From Isoetes taiwanensis (lineage: Eukaryota > Streptophyta > Lycopodiopsida > Isoetales > Isoetaceae): a stretch of DNA of 64,000 bases. The stretch covers positions 2,539,678 to 2,603,677 of the forward strand of contig JAJEKV010000096.1 of assembly GCA_021234155.1 (NCBI GenBank), in the 5' to 3' direction. Shown piece after piece: positions 35,424-46,739 of the stretch. Numbering within the stretch: position 1 is the stretch's first letter; each line of letters opens with the position of its first letter. The notes under the pieces were generated by a model, which saw only the letters and a program-made list of their open reading frames with translations, did not search any database and was not told the DNA's origin. The position numbers and the translations under genes are program-made.

Positions 35424-35650
35424 ACCACGCCTTGACGCGACGTCCGTCGACTGTGACGTCGGCGACGTCGAAGTCACGCGTCTGCTGACGCCGTCGGCGA
35501 CGCCGCCGACGTCGCGTGATGCGACGACGCCGTCGCATGCGGCGACGGTCCGCAACGACGCCCGCGGGAGGCGCCGTCGCGGGCCGTCGTCGCATAGACG
35601 TCGTTCAGACGTCGCTATAGACGTCGCTAAATGACCCTTTTCTTGTTGTG

Positions 35651-36392
35651 ATTCCGATGATGGGTAAAGGGGACAAAGCGAAAGGTTTGAACTCTCATTT
35701 GTCTTATAAGAATGTTCTAATGAAGAATGAGACTCTAAATTTCCCCGAAGTTTACGGTTGTAGTAAGGCCGATAGTGGCCGGGGATTTCATTGATCTTCT
35801 TGAGGTGCATGATTCCTCCGCTCACGACAATTTCACCGGAAAAGCTTTTTTTTTATCCATTTCGCTTAGGTGTCCCTCATTTGGGTGATGTTAAACTACG
35901 GATCACTAAAAGCCAAACATGTTCCCATTTTGTCTATTCTTAAAATGGATAATAAAACCTATCAGATTGTTTTGCGAGGGATGAGCAGAGTGTCCACTCT
36001 ATTCTTAGAAAGAAACATGACTTCATCTCTAACTCTCCCTTTTACATTATGAGATGGCGAGGTGATTTCATCCTGGGGAAAGAGGAGGGTATAAGCACCT
36101 CCACTTGGATCACCTTCGAACCTCCCTCAGGCTACGGACTAAATCTCATCGGCCACCATTTCGGAAATCTTGGGGAAGTTCTTGAGATCAATATTCCTCA
36201 AACAAATTTTCCCTCTCGCATCTCTAAACCCATAAACTCCGGTTGGAATAATACCCTCAAGACCGGGATCGGTGCGGCCAAGTTTATTGACCTTAGGATC
36301 GTATTCCAAAACCCCCATGTCGGGGACCTAAAGGGTAAGAGCCCTACATTTCGGGAGGAAATCAAAGCACTGGGTTCCCAAAAAGAGCAATA
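35651..36392 (+). pseudogene. LINE ORF1, C-terminal part
   Basis: Coding resumes in phase after the CACTA duplication (PMMGKGDKAKGLNSHLSYKN). After shifts it reads RWRGDFILGKEEGISTSTWI, then IGHHFGNLGEVLEINIPQTN. This layout (W-x-P-F...W..F....IG..LG..L.ID..T) resembles the DUF4283-type RNA-binding domain of plant L1 ORF1 proteins. The frame 36049-36393 closes with EEIKALGSQKEQ. The function would be to bind LINE RNA. Confidence 0.6.
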
Positions 36393-36849
36393 AAGAGATG
36401 GAGATGGATAATGGCTCTACATCAAGAATTGGAAGGTGAAAGCGGACATTAAAGATCCACCGATCCCAACTTTCTAAAGTATCAACCCCATCAAATGAGA
36501 TTGAAAATTGATGAGAATATGGTGGTTACGATCGAAAAAATGTTAACCTTTCTCTTAAAATTGACACAGGGGACATCTTCTTGTCTATTCCAAAAATCCA
36601 CGATATCCCAAAAGTGTGGGAGGACACTAAGTTTGATCGAATATTGAGAACCCGATTGAGGACCGAGGAGCAAGGATGGAATATTGTGGATAAAAAGGAA
36701 AGGAAGGGCAAAAAGAAATTTTATCAAGGCCCTGAGCAGGCCAGGTCCCAGAAAATCCACTATCCAATTTGGACAAGTGGTAGGAAGGTATAAATATTAA
36801 TGGATAGGAGAATTAAGCGTATTTACCTGGAATCTCCGGGGCATCAATA

Positions 36850-39800
36850 ATGGTGGCAAAAGGGATGATTAAAGGTTTGCTTATCCACTCTTCTCCGGAT
36901 ATTATTTTCTTTCAAGAACACAAAATTCACGACTCAATCACCGGTAATGATTGGAAGGACCCTTCCTCCCGGTTATGATTTATGGTCTATTCACGCTAAT
37001 GATTCCTCTGCGGGGATAGCTATAGCTTGGAAGGATAATTTAAATTTTTAGGATAAGTATATGGTTAATGGTAGAGAAGGAAGGTGGCAGATTTTATTAT
37101 GTACCCTTCTTGGAATCGAAATTGCCTTAGTTAATATTTATGCCTTTAATAATCCCGGTGATAGGATAGGGTATGGAGCAGAGTTAAGAACAGTCTAGAT
37201 AACATCGAATTTGATGAGTGTATTCTTGGGGAGACCTCAACATGGTTACTAATGATTTTATGAAAAATAAAATTACAGGCCTTTAGGAGCTCAAGAGAAG
37301 AAAGCTTGGGGTAATCTTATCAACAGTCATAATCTAACATTGGCAAGAACTAAGCCCAATTCATATAGTTGGACGGACAAGAGAAGTGATCCCACCCTTT
37401 GTCTTCATGACGGGTTTTATTTATCGAGAATCTGGAATTTTAGCAATAGAGTTGTTAATTTGGAGGGTTATACTCTCTCGATCACTACCCCCAATGACTA
37501 ATTATCTCGGATAGGGACTGTTATTAGGAAAAAGAAAACTTATTTCAAATTGAATACTAACTTCTTTGGATCGGGGAAGATTTTTTAGGCAGGTTGGGCA
37601 GGTTACTTCGGATTTCCCAAGCCCGAGGGTAACTTTCGGGTTGGATGTTTTGGTGGATAGTGGTTTCCAAAGCCATAAAAATTGGCTAAAAAGAATGGGG
37701 AAGAGTGTGCATCAGCGAGAAAATAGCCACGCTTACTAACACGAGAGAATCTCTCTTTCTTGCTCAGAGGACACGAAGGACGACATTAAAGCGGACATCG
37801 AGAGAGGAGATCAAAATTGCACAAGGTTGGAGGCTTAAGGCCAAAATAAGGGAAATCAAGGATGATGAGAGGTGCAGTTCGAAGTTCTTCTTTGCCAAAG
37901 CCAAAGGGAGAATAAAAAGAAATCACATCTTTGATATAAAGGTTGGGGATGAGGTGATTGTAGAGGAAGATCTAATTAAGCAGGCAGCCACTGAGCACTT
38001 CACCAACATTATGGGAACCAAGGCTGATTGTCTGCATAATAGGATGGATGGTTTCATTAATATTCAACCTAGAGTGACAGTGGAGGATAATCTCACTATC
38101 CATAGGTCTTTCACAAATAATGAGATTCTCCAAACTGCGGAGAAATGGATAAGGGGAAAACTCCGGACAGATGGTCTACCAGTGGAATTCTTCCTCAAGG
38201 CTTGGCCTTTACTTGGGGATAGCATAACAAATATGGCTAACGAGTTCAGGGAAAAGAAATGTCTGGATGCCAGGATAAATACTAGTTTGATAGCATTGAT
38301 TCCTAAGGTGGACATGCCAGCATCGTTCTCAGATTATAGGCCTATTTCCCTATCAAATGTGGTTTACAAGTTAATTTCAGGGACGATTGCAAGAAGGCTC
38401 AAGCCTATCCTTGATAAAATTATAAGTTCCTCTCAAGTCGCATGCATATCTCAAGGGCTGATTCATTACGGATAATGTTGTGATTGACTATTCTTGGCCT
38501 CAAGCGGGCTAAGGATTCCAAGCGGGGATATAGCCCTACTAAAGTTGGATATAACAAAGGCATTCGACACACGGTCATTTGGAGCTTCCTCGGTAAATCT
38601 TTAGCAGGGGCTATGGGTTTTACGAAGAGGTGACTCGGATCTTTAAAGCTATTCTCAACAACTCAAGATCCTCTGATTACGATCAATGGTGACTGCGGTC
38701 CTTTTTTTCCTTTGAAAAGGGGGTAAAACAAGGGTGCCCCCCGGCCCCTTCCTTTTCCTAATCATTATGGAGGCCCTCCATTGCAAATTGGAGGAGGCCA
38801 AGAACTCCAATCTAATTCAAGGGCTAAATCTTCCGAGAGAAAACCATGAAGGAGTTGACCAATTCTGAATGGTCACTTTGGTAAACGACACTTTTATTAT
38901 GTTATCTATGGATCTTGGTCCATTACCAATACCGGATAATTCTCGGAAGCCTTTGGAGATGTTTCAGTGCGGGATCAACCCTATCAAATCAAAGGTCTTG
39001 GCTAAGGATCAGGTAAAGGGGAGCACACGGCGGACATTTTGGGCTGTAAGTATATCTCCCCACGTCTCCCTCAAAAAGTGCTGGGAATACCCTATGCTTT
39101 AAAAAGTAGCCCTTCCGATACTTGGGCTGATATTATAGAAAAATTTCAAAAAAGGTGGATAACCTAAATTGAAGTATATCTCAAAGCAGGGAAGGGCAAT
39201 TATAGCTAATTCTGTCATTTCCTCATCACATGTTTACCTGTCCTCGGTTATCCTTGCCCCTAAAAAGGTTTCTAACAAATTGCAAAGTATAATTGGCGGT
39301 ACATCTCTTGTGGCCAAAGCAGGAAGGTCTTTGGACTCGGTGGCTATGGCGAATCTTTTGCAAAAAGAAAAAGGATGGTGGATTGGGGGTAATAAACATT
39401 GAAAAGGGGATGGCCACGGCGACTAAATACTTTTTCAAGGCAGCCCATAATTTGATCAATGATCCGGTATCCATCATCATCGGGCACTATTTAAGCAAGT
39501 GTTGGTCCTTTGGTTGGAGGCGGTCAAAATTGTTCTTCCTTATGCCATTTACTTCCCATTTCTTGTACCAAAGTCCAGTCCCGGCTTTAATCAAGAAATG
39601 GATTAAAGCTTGGAATATGACGAAGGGTTTATTTAACTTGGGATAAAGGCTTATCCATGGATCAATCTATTTTACGGAACCCCGCCATTTTAACTAACGA
39701 TCCCCTTTTATGTTTAGCATGTCATTTTCGGATCGGGGGCAAAGCTTTGGAGAAACAAAGGAGTAAACCTAATCGGGGATATGTACAATGAAGATGGGAT

Positions 39801-40452
39801 CATACCATTTGATAACTTCAGTCTGGCGAGAGAGGAGGGAGAAAAGCGTAAAAATCTCTACAACAACATACGCAATACTACATTCTACATTACGGGGCGG
39901 TGGAGAGGAGGATGATAGCGGAATAGTCATGGCGAGAACCACCCTAACGGTAAAGATGGCCTATAGGTTTCTCATGAGGGAGAATTCAATGACCATCCGG
40001 GAGAAATGGGAGCAGAGATAGAGATAGATGTAGGGCTTAATTTGAAGTTTATGTGGTCTAGCCCGATCTACCCTAAGATAAAGTCATTCATGTGGCAGCT
40101 ATGGCACAAAGCTCTAGCCACAAATCACAAGAGATATAGAATGCAGATGGCAGACTCTGATGTATGTCCAAGATGCTTGGGACAAAGAGAAGACGAGAAC
40201 CACTGTTGGGGAATGTATTTGGTCCGAATGGGTCTTGGAGTTAGCTTCAGATTTCTGGGCTATAACCTACGTTCTATGAGCTCCATAGAATTCTTCATGC
40301 CTCATAACCCGAATGACTGGAGAATCTACATTCTTCTATGGAGGATGTGGAAAGGAAGGAATACGCTTATCTTTAATAATGAAATCATTCACCCTGAGGC
40401 AGTTATCAGGCAGATTTCATATGATATTAAATGGATTAATGACGCCATCTAA
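36850..40452 (+). pseudogene. LINE ORF2 (endonuclease, reverse transcriptase, zinc domain)
   Basis: MIKGLLIHSSPDIIFFQEHK (about 36858 on) is the N terminus of an apurinic-type endonuclease. The RT N-terminal part is the 256-codon frame 37705-38475, with NTSLIALIPKVDMPASFSDY then RPISLSNVVYKLISGTIARR. In other frames follow KLDITKAFDT (38540), GVKQGCPPAP (38725) and LVNDTFIML (38880), where the family has FADDTFIML. The second zinc-binding domain is MWQLWHKALATNHKRYRMQM then DVCPRCLGQREDENHCW (40090-40210). At least six frameshifts or stops are present. As read, the catalytic Asp pair is changed to Asn-Asp. Confidence 0.8.
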
Positions 40453-40984
40453 TCTTACACTCTTGTCATTGGCTTTTGCAGGGATTATCTTCATATTGGT
40501 TCGGAAAATCAAATGGAAGAAGACGGATCCCACAACCAACATGGAATGGATCAAGATTTTTGGGCCGCCAAACCTGCAAGGGCATGAGGAACCGTGCTTA
40601 TGTAATTGCTGCTGTGACCAGCCTCCGGACGTTCGAAGAGACCTTTTATGTCAGGCCAAGGACAGTAGGGGAAGATTCAACATGACCAAAGCTGCATCTT
40701 GCTTATGCACCTGTTGCATCCTATCCATTATGGTTAGGGGGAGAGGAAGAAAAATCACGAACTATAATCTCAGGGCTCCCTTCTGATTTCAGGGAAATCT
40801 AGAATCTGACATCACTTTATTTTGGACCGAAAGTAGCTCATGATCTGATCGCTTTATCTTTATCCTTAAACTCTATATAAAAATAACTCTTAAGTTATTA
40901 AGGTTCTGGGTTATACTTCCCTGTAAAAAGTAAATTTTGTAACTTTATCTATATATCAATATACAGGCCTTCAATTAAAAAAAA

Positions 40985-41002
40985 GAACACTTGTTGTTGT
41001 GA
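40985..41002 (+). repeat. LINE target duplication, right copy
   Basis: Exact repeat of 25033-25050, directly after the A-rich LINE end. Confidence 0.95.
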
Positions 41003-42049
41003 GCAGATGATGATGATGAACAGATCAAAGCCACTTGCCATCTGGGTTGTCATGATGATGATTTTCATGTATTGATGTTTTAATAGATAATGATGATGAT
41101 GATGAGTTGATATATCTTGTATTCTTCTACTTGTGTTTTCTGTGCTTGTATGATAATGTTATTGTTTAGACTTTATGTTATTAATGTTTTATTCATAACT
41201 AACATATGTTTAAAAGGTGTGTTGGTTTATTCATTTGATAGATATTGAATGAATAGGTGTTAGGTTCAAATCCAAGGATGTTAAGTTTGAATTTTGTATT
41301 CATGAATGTTAAAATAATTTTGGATCTATGTCTTACATGGTAGAGTAGTCCAATACAAAAACCCTAAACCTATCAATATCCCACACCAATATCCCACATG
41401 CCAAAGAAGCAAAAGTAGCATGTGTATATAAGATGCACCTAGAAGTGATTAAGTATCATGTGATTGGGCCTTGTTGACGAACCTTTGGAGACATCCAAGG
41501 GGATGGACTGTGGTGGTGGCGTGAGCGATGCCCTACAATTAGTCGAGCCACATTGGTCTGAGATCTAACGACCTCGAATCGGATATAATTCGAGGGTTCT
41601 CTTTAAACGGAGATTTACGGAAGGCAGAGGCCGAGATAGGTCCCAATAAAAGTCGGAGTGGATATCCCACTATGATGGCTCACATGATCTAACCTCTAGG
41701 GTGGCCTCCTAGAGGGTGTAACCGCCGAGATAAAAGTCGGAGTGGATATCCCACTATGATGGCTCACATGATCTAACCTCTAGGGTGGCCTCCTAGAGGG
41801 TGTAACCTCGAGGGTGTATAGTATAGTGTCTTAGAGGTCTTAGAGGGTTGTTGTGAATGATATGCTTGTGTTGGGGGTTGTTGTGAATGATACATGTGTT
41901 GACAATTGAATTTACAGGACAATGATGGTGAATACATCCGAGACGAGACATGGAGGCACTTACAGGTATGTATAAAAGTATGTATAATCTGCATACAAAA
42001 TGGTACCATGCATAAAATCCCAAACAACAACTAAAAAGAAAAAATAAAG
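41003..42049. other. Middle of the large transposon
   Basis: GAT-rich sequence (gatgatgatgatga) continues the acidic 3' end of the transposase-like gene, then AT-rich DNA follows. From about 41260 to 41900 the sequence has LTR-like character (a TATATAAG near 41429 and a GC-richer downstream part), but I could not find paired ends or a target duplication. A direct repeat of 84-bp period lies at 41647-41813 (agtcggagtggatatcccac...gagggtgtaac, two copies). Confidence 0.4.
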
Positions 42050-43020
42050 TGAGTGAGTGAGGTAGTAGTGAGATGGGGGGCGCTTCCCCCTTGAGAGTGA
42101 GGTCGATGAGTGAGGTGGGGCGCTTCCCCTCGAGCAGGATGAGTGAGGTGGGGGCGCTTCCCCTCGAACGGTGAGGATGAGTGAGGTGGGGGCGCTTCCC
42201 CCATCGCCGTTGAGGGACTTCGCAGCATTAGACTAAGTCCTTAGAGAGGTCCTTAAAAAACAAACTCCAGAACTCCAACTCCAAAACTATACTATACAAC
42301 TCAAAACGTCAAAAAGAAAAACAAACAAACCACAAACTCAAAACTCCATTTCTCAAACTCCACAAACTCAAACTCAAATTCTCTCTTTTGTGACTTGTTA
42401 CTACACAAACACAAACTCCACAAACTAAAACCCCAATTCTCTCTGTGGCTTGTTACTACATAAACTCAAACTTCCAAACTCTAAACTCCACAAACTAAAA
42501 CTCCAATTCTCTCCGTGGCTTGTTACTACATAAACTCAAACTTCCAAACTCTAAACTCCACAAACTAAAACTCCAATTCTCTTTGTGGCTTCTTACTACA
42601 TAAATTCAAACTTCCAATTCAACTCTAACTTTGTGTTTACAATATATTCAAAATCTGAATAAGCAAGTCATGTCTATTACAATAAAAAACTTAAACTCCA
42701 ATTCTCTTTGTTGTTTGTGGCTTGTTAGTACATAAATGCAAACTGCCAATTCAACTCCAAGTTTGTGTTTACAATGTATTCAATTCCAAGTTTGCGTTTA
42801 CAATGTATTCAAAATCTGAATAAGCAAGTAATCTCATGTCTATTACAATACAAAAACTTAAACTCCAATTCTCTTTGTTATTTGTGGCTTGTTAGTACAT
42901 AAGCATAAACTAGTTTGTGTCAATTCAACTCCAAGTTTTGTGTTTACAATGTATTCAACTCAAAGTTTGTGTTTACAATTTATTCAAAATCTGAATAAGC
43001 AAGTAATCTCATATCTATTA
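42050..43020. repeat. Minisatellites downstream of the Ulp1-like gene
   Basis: Three arrays in series. 42050-42210 has four copies of a unit with gtgaggtgggg and cgcttccccc. 42340-42620 has about three copies of a 70-bp unit containing ccaattctctctgtggcttg and ttactacataaactcaaac. 42640-43020 has about three copies of a longer unit with caatgtattcaaaatctgaa and taagcaagtaatctcatgtc. They fill the space between the convergent gene sets and lie 3' of the protease gene on its strand. Confidence 0.7.
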
Positions 43021-43024
43021 TCTA

Positions 43025-43808
43025 TTACAAGTTATGTCCATAATCTCTAAAAACTTGATTACATATACAAATAATCAAGTAATCCCTTATACTAGACACA
43101 ACCTGTGGTGTAAAACATCGGTTTGAATAGTGTAACCAATTCTGTATGGCAGCATCTTCCTCCATGATGATTTTAGCAAACATACAAATATACAATCCAC
43201 ATGAATAACCATTTGATTGGAGAGGATGAGGGCTAAGATGGCACCACCATAAAATTCTCTTTGAATTGGGCTGCTTCGTGGGGAAAGCTTGGCCAAAGCT
43301 TCTATTAACTTTGTTATAAGAGAGGAAAGTCAATTCCTACATAATCAAAATAAGTTTACATTTGAATTCACAAATTGACCACTTACACCTTATAGGGGGT
43401 CCAATCATACCTTTGACAACCAAGGCTATCAAAGTGCAATATAACTGGATAAGTGTAATTGCTAGGGGCTAAAAGACCCAATATCACAGCTGCAGTCCAA
43501 TGATTCCTATGGCACATAGGAATAATCAAACATGCACAATGGTCCATATCCAATCCCAGCAACAATTTGGATATAACAAGTTCTTTTTTCATTTTTATAT
43601 ATCCATATGTTAGTGCATGACATATGTATACTTGTTTTCTTCGTTCCTCATCCAAATGTAGCCACTCATTTCTAAGCAAAATACACCATGCTATAAAGAG
43701 GTCACAACAGAAAGTACAATCCTAGGTATGCAACAATTTACCTCATGAACAGATCAATGATCGTATTATTAAGCCATCGTGTCTCATTGTCCAGAATGTC
43801 TCTATACA
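43025..43808 (-). CDS. Ulp1-like (C48) cysteine protease, C-terminal exons
   Basis: Three minus-strand exons with GT-AG borders. The first, about 43808-43742, reads LDNETRWLNNTIIDLFMR, the usual Ulp1 'WL.D..I' entry. The second, 43679 to about 43391, has IIPMCHRNHWTAAVI with the catalytic His and VILHFDSL with the Asp. The third, about 43335-43025, has HPLQSNGYSCGLYIC with the Gln and nucleophile Cys. Ulp1 enzymes cut SUMO or related modifiers from proteins. Family members are often captured by plant transposons. His, Asp, Gln and Cys are all present, so activity is plausible. In the active-site turn Ser replaces the usual Asp before Cys-Gly. Exons farther upstream (43934 on) may belong to the same gene. 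Confidence 0.7.
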
Positions 43809-44039
43809 TTGCTCGTTATAGTGATTGGGTTGGATTGGTAGCAATACACCATGGGTAGAAAGTTGTCGAAACAATTCTACTAGGGATCTGCTCCTCTTCC
43901 TCAATCTGTTATTAAGGTAAATAATACAATCCAAGGAAACAAATGCATTTTAACACATTTAGATTTCAAAGTAGATTTCAGATATCTTACACAATGTTTT
44001 GTAACAAATTAGATCTAAAATAGTTTATAGATTCTAGTA

Positions 44040-44995
44040 ATAATCAAATCTTGTTCTTCTTCTTCATAGCCACAATAAATTTTTCAGAGATATCATCCAA
44101 CCAATTTTCTATTGGATGATCTTGTACATATGTAGCAACACTATCAGCCGGAAGAAAGGCCCAACAACCATGGCTTCAAAACTTTGGTAAAATAGTCTCG
44201 ATCACCTTGCTTCGGGGATTGAAGGTGATAGGAGTGACTATAGTGTGTCGGGCATTTTTGTAACCTTTGTACATATGGTCATCAACCAAGAGTGTATTGA
44301 CCACTTTATATGATCCTGCAAGAGGTTTGTGATTGTACACTTTCTCTAGAATCTTGAAGTTAATATTGATTTTATTAACTTTAGTGCATGCTCTAGTGAG
44401 TTCCTTTAGACCCCACTGGAATATTAATGCACTCCTTATATCTTCTGGAAAGAACTTTTTTAGTTATCGGGTTCAAGATGGTACCATCAAAATCAGCCCA
44501 TATTGCAATGTCAAACTGGTTTATACACCACCCAAGAAACTCGAATAAACCTTTCACGAATACCAACATCTTTGTTTTGGAAAGCATCAAAAGTTCTAGT
44601 GGTGGATCCACCCTTGGTATGACATTCCTACTAGTTTGCTCGTAGAATTTTCCAAGCACACCATTGAAATCAAAGATCAATAGTTTTTAGACAACTTTGA
44701 TTCTCTTGATGTTTGGAGATGATGCACAATCACTTTTCGGGTATAATAAGGTCCATTTTCTTCTCTTTGAACTCTCCATCAGAATTGTGTCGGTACTAGT
44801 AAAAACAACAAGATACAACGGTCAAATGTGGAGGAAGAGCGAGACAAAAAAGCTAGGGAAAAAATGAAACCTTTTAACTCAATCAATGCGGGTATCTTAC
44901 TTGGTTGTTTTGTGGATGGTGGTTGAGGTAAAATGCTATTTGACATTACATTGTCATCATCAAATTGTATTTCTTGAGCCAAGAGAATTGCTATA
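44040..44995 (-). pseudogene. FCP1/NIF-like HAD protein
   Basis: A first exon, MAQEIQFDDDNVMSN... to ALIELK (about 44982-44869), ends at a GT donor. Then, on the same strand, come LLIFDFNGVLGKFYE (HAD motif I), VKGLFEFLGWCINQFDIAIW and, after the frame 44680-44393, GSYKVVNTLLVDDHMYKGYK (HAD motif IV region, about 44325-44265) and an FCP1-like end VATYVQDHPIENWLDDISEK. FCP1/NIF proteins dephosphorylate Ser/Thr, for example the RNA polymerase II tail, using DxDxT. Here motif I is D-F-N, so the second Asp is Asn, and catalytic activity is doubtful. At least one in-frame stop lies before motif I and one later. Some may be read errors. It lies between the coiled-coil and protease exons on the same strand. 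Confidence 0.6.
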
Positions 44996-46104
44996 TATTT
45001 AGAGAATTAGTACACTAATTTACTAAGCGTAATGGAACAAAAGTGAAGGAAGAATACCTTTGTTTTTTCTAGTAGATATCTCTTGACATTTTGGTTTTGA
45101 TTTCCAATTTGCTACTTGTATCTATACCTAAAAGAAATTATAGCTTCGGTATGAATAATATTAGAACTATCAAAGGAATAATAAAATTAGTATCTTAAAC
45201 CAACCGGATATGAAATCTTTGACTTCTACTACAAAAAGTGGTTTTTTAATGCAGCGAACTTCTCCTCATTGTCAAAGCTAAGCGGTTTTAGGATCACGAT
45301 GGACTCGCTTGCTTGGTAGAGCTAGAGGGTTTATTGAGCTTATCCTCCTTGTTGAAGCTAGAAAGTGGGTTTTAGGATCACGGTGGAAACTTCACCTTGG
45401 TAAAGCTAGAAGGGCTAGGAGCTCAAATAGAGAAGGTTCATTGTAGCTTTTGGAGACATCATGCACTTGGCGTAAACTTGGAAGCATCGAGCATATCTTG
45501 CACTTGACTCTTCATTTAGATTTGACTGCAATTTGAAGCTGCATGCGAGGAAGATACAAGAAAGAATGAAAAATAACATAAGTTATTCTAATACAAACTA
45601 TTAACTTTTACATTACCTTGTTTCTCACTTTACGATTGTCCGGTGTGCTCTTCTTTCTCAATTTCGGGTTGTGTTGCATTCTCCACTTGGATCTTTTGCT
45701 CTTCTATCTGTGAGAATAGATATCCCTTATCTCTACTTGTGCTTGCATATGTGGGATTCATATGGACATCTAAAGGACAACCAACAAAACCATCAACATT
45801 AAATGATGTTAAGAAGTTGATTGCTTAACCACTTATACATACCATATGAGGTGTACAACTTTCTTCCGCCAAATGCAGCAATCAAGTGGCGGATATGATC
45901 TGGTCAATCTGGGCTACAACACTTATCCCTATAATTGAAAACAAGAAATTATACACATCAATTTGAAGAGCTTAATGATCAAAATATAACTATTGTTAAG
46001 ATCAAAATTTACTATTGCTCATACCTTAATAATGAGGCCAAACATTGAATATGGTAAAGATGGTTACACTCTGTAGTAACAAAGGCGGTGGCTTCCCATC
46101 ATAT
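44996..46104 (-). other. Introns or spacer between minus-strand exons
   Basis: AT-rich sequence between the coiled-coil and the HAD exons. A duplicated phrase (gcttggtagagctagagggt / ccttggtaaagctagaaggg) appears near 45310 and 45395. Short frames without known domains. Confidence 0.35.
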
Positions 46105-46500
46105 TCAAGAATCTTCTACAATAGGGACATACTGCGTTCGGTGAGTCGATAGGAAATTTGTTTCTATAGACTCGGGTAGATAAGGATCTAGTTTAATCCC
46201 GTTCTCAAGGACATTTGCGACCTTCAATAAGCCTTTCAAGACGGTTATGAGTTTTGCAATCTCATCATTGTCCCCTTGCCTCCTCTTCTCAATAGCATCA
46301 AGATCTTCCTCTACAACAACCAATGATGCCACAACTTTAACTACCTCGGCTTCCTTCATATCTACCACATTTGCACACTGCGGTTGCTTCCTTTGTCATT
46401 CCTTGCATCAAGCATTTGATGTCTACGATTTCTTGCATATAATGCTCCTTCTTCTCCCTCAATGATTTGAAGGTTTTCTTCAACTCTTTCCATTTGTTAT
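46105..46500 (-). pseudogene. Coiled-coil exon of the right-hand gene set
   Basis: Minus strand reads KWKELKKTFKSLREKKEHYM then QEIVDIKCLMQGMTKEATAV. After a frame change it continues VDMKEAEVVKVVASLVVVEE and DLDAIEKRRQGDNDEIAKLI to a stop at 46105. Heptad spacing of Leu, Ile and Val with many charged residues predicts a coiled coil. I recognise no family. It may be part of the same transcription unit as the HAD and Ulp1 exons. Confidence 0.4.
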
Positions 46501-46739
46501 ATATTTACATTTGTAGCACACTGCAATCAACCTCTTTCACCTTCAATTGGTGGACTCCTTCCATTTTGTCATCACAGTAAGGAATGTAATGAAACAAATT
46601 ACAATTGATAAATTAGTTCTGGGGATACAAGTATATTCCACAATCTAAAGAAACTTTATTAAAGGCTCAATCCACAATCTATATTCCACTCACTATAATT
46701 CAGGGTCCAATCTATAAAATATAATCCACAAAGCACAAA

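Larger units (their letters stand above)
26538..35650. mobile_element. CACTA (EnSpm) element, non-autonomous
   Basis: Left end CACAACAAGAGAATGGACAT and the reverse complement of the right end CACAACAAGAAAAGGGTCAT continue into TTTAGCGACG, giving about 26 of 29 matching positions. The start resembles the CACTACAAGAAA terminus of plant CACTA elements. A 3-bp duplication ATT flanks it (26535-26537, 35651-35653), as expected. Both subterminal zones (26561-26830 and 35424-35630) are packed with GCGACG/CGTCGC motifs, the usual transposase-binding region. No TNPA or TNPD-like coding sequence is visible. The interior is mainly a tandem array, three tRNA-like repeats and a pyrimidine-rich tract. It must rely on a transposase elsewhere. 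Confidence 0.87.
25051..40984 (+). mobile_element. L1-like LINE, full length, split by a CACTA element
   Basis: Bounded by a perfect 18-bp target duplication and ending in an A-rich tail (aattaaaaaaaa). Without the CACTA insertion (26538-35650) it is about 6.8 kb, a normal full-length plant L1. Order: ORF1, endonuclease, reverse transcriptase, C-terminal zinc-binding domain. The first bases (acacttgtttttatatgagtgg) start immediately after the duplication. Unlike the LINEs at 4.2 and 12.7 kb it has a poly-A tail and no microsatellite tail, so it is a different family. Confidence 0.9.

Noticed and set aside
26538-35650. A transposon starting at CATTTAGCGACG with 12-bp TIR
   Set aside because: Similarity extends outward to CACAACAAGA on both sides, and only those outer ends give a matching duplication (ATT).
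41260-41900. A second solo LTR in the middle of the large transposon
   Set aside because: TATATAAG and GC change suggest an LTR, but no matching TG...CA ends with a target duplication could be found.
42030-43020. CRISPR-like array
   Set aside because: Repeats are degenerate minisatellites without unique spacers of constant length, and this is a plant nuclear genome.
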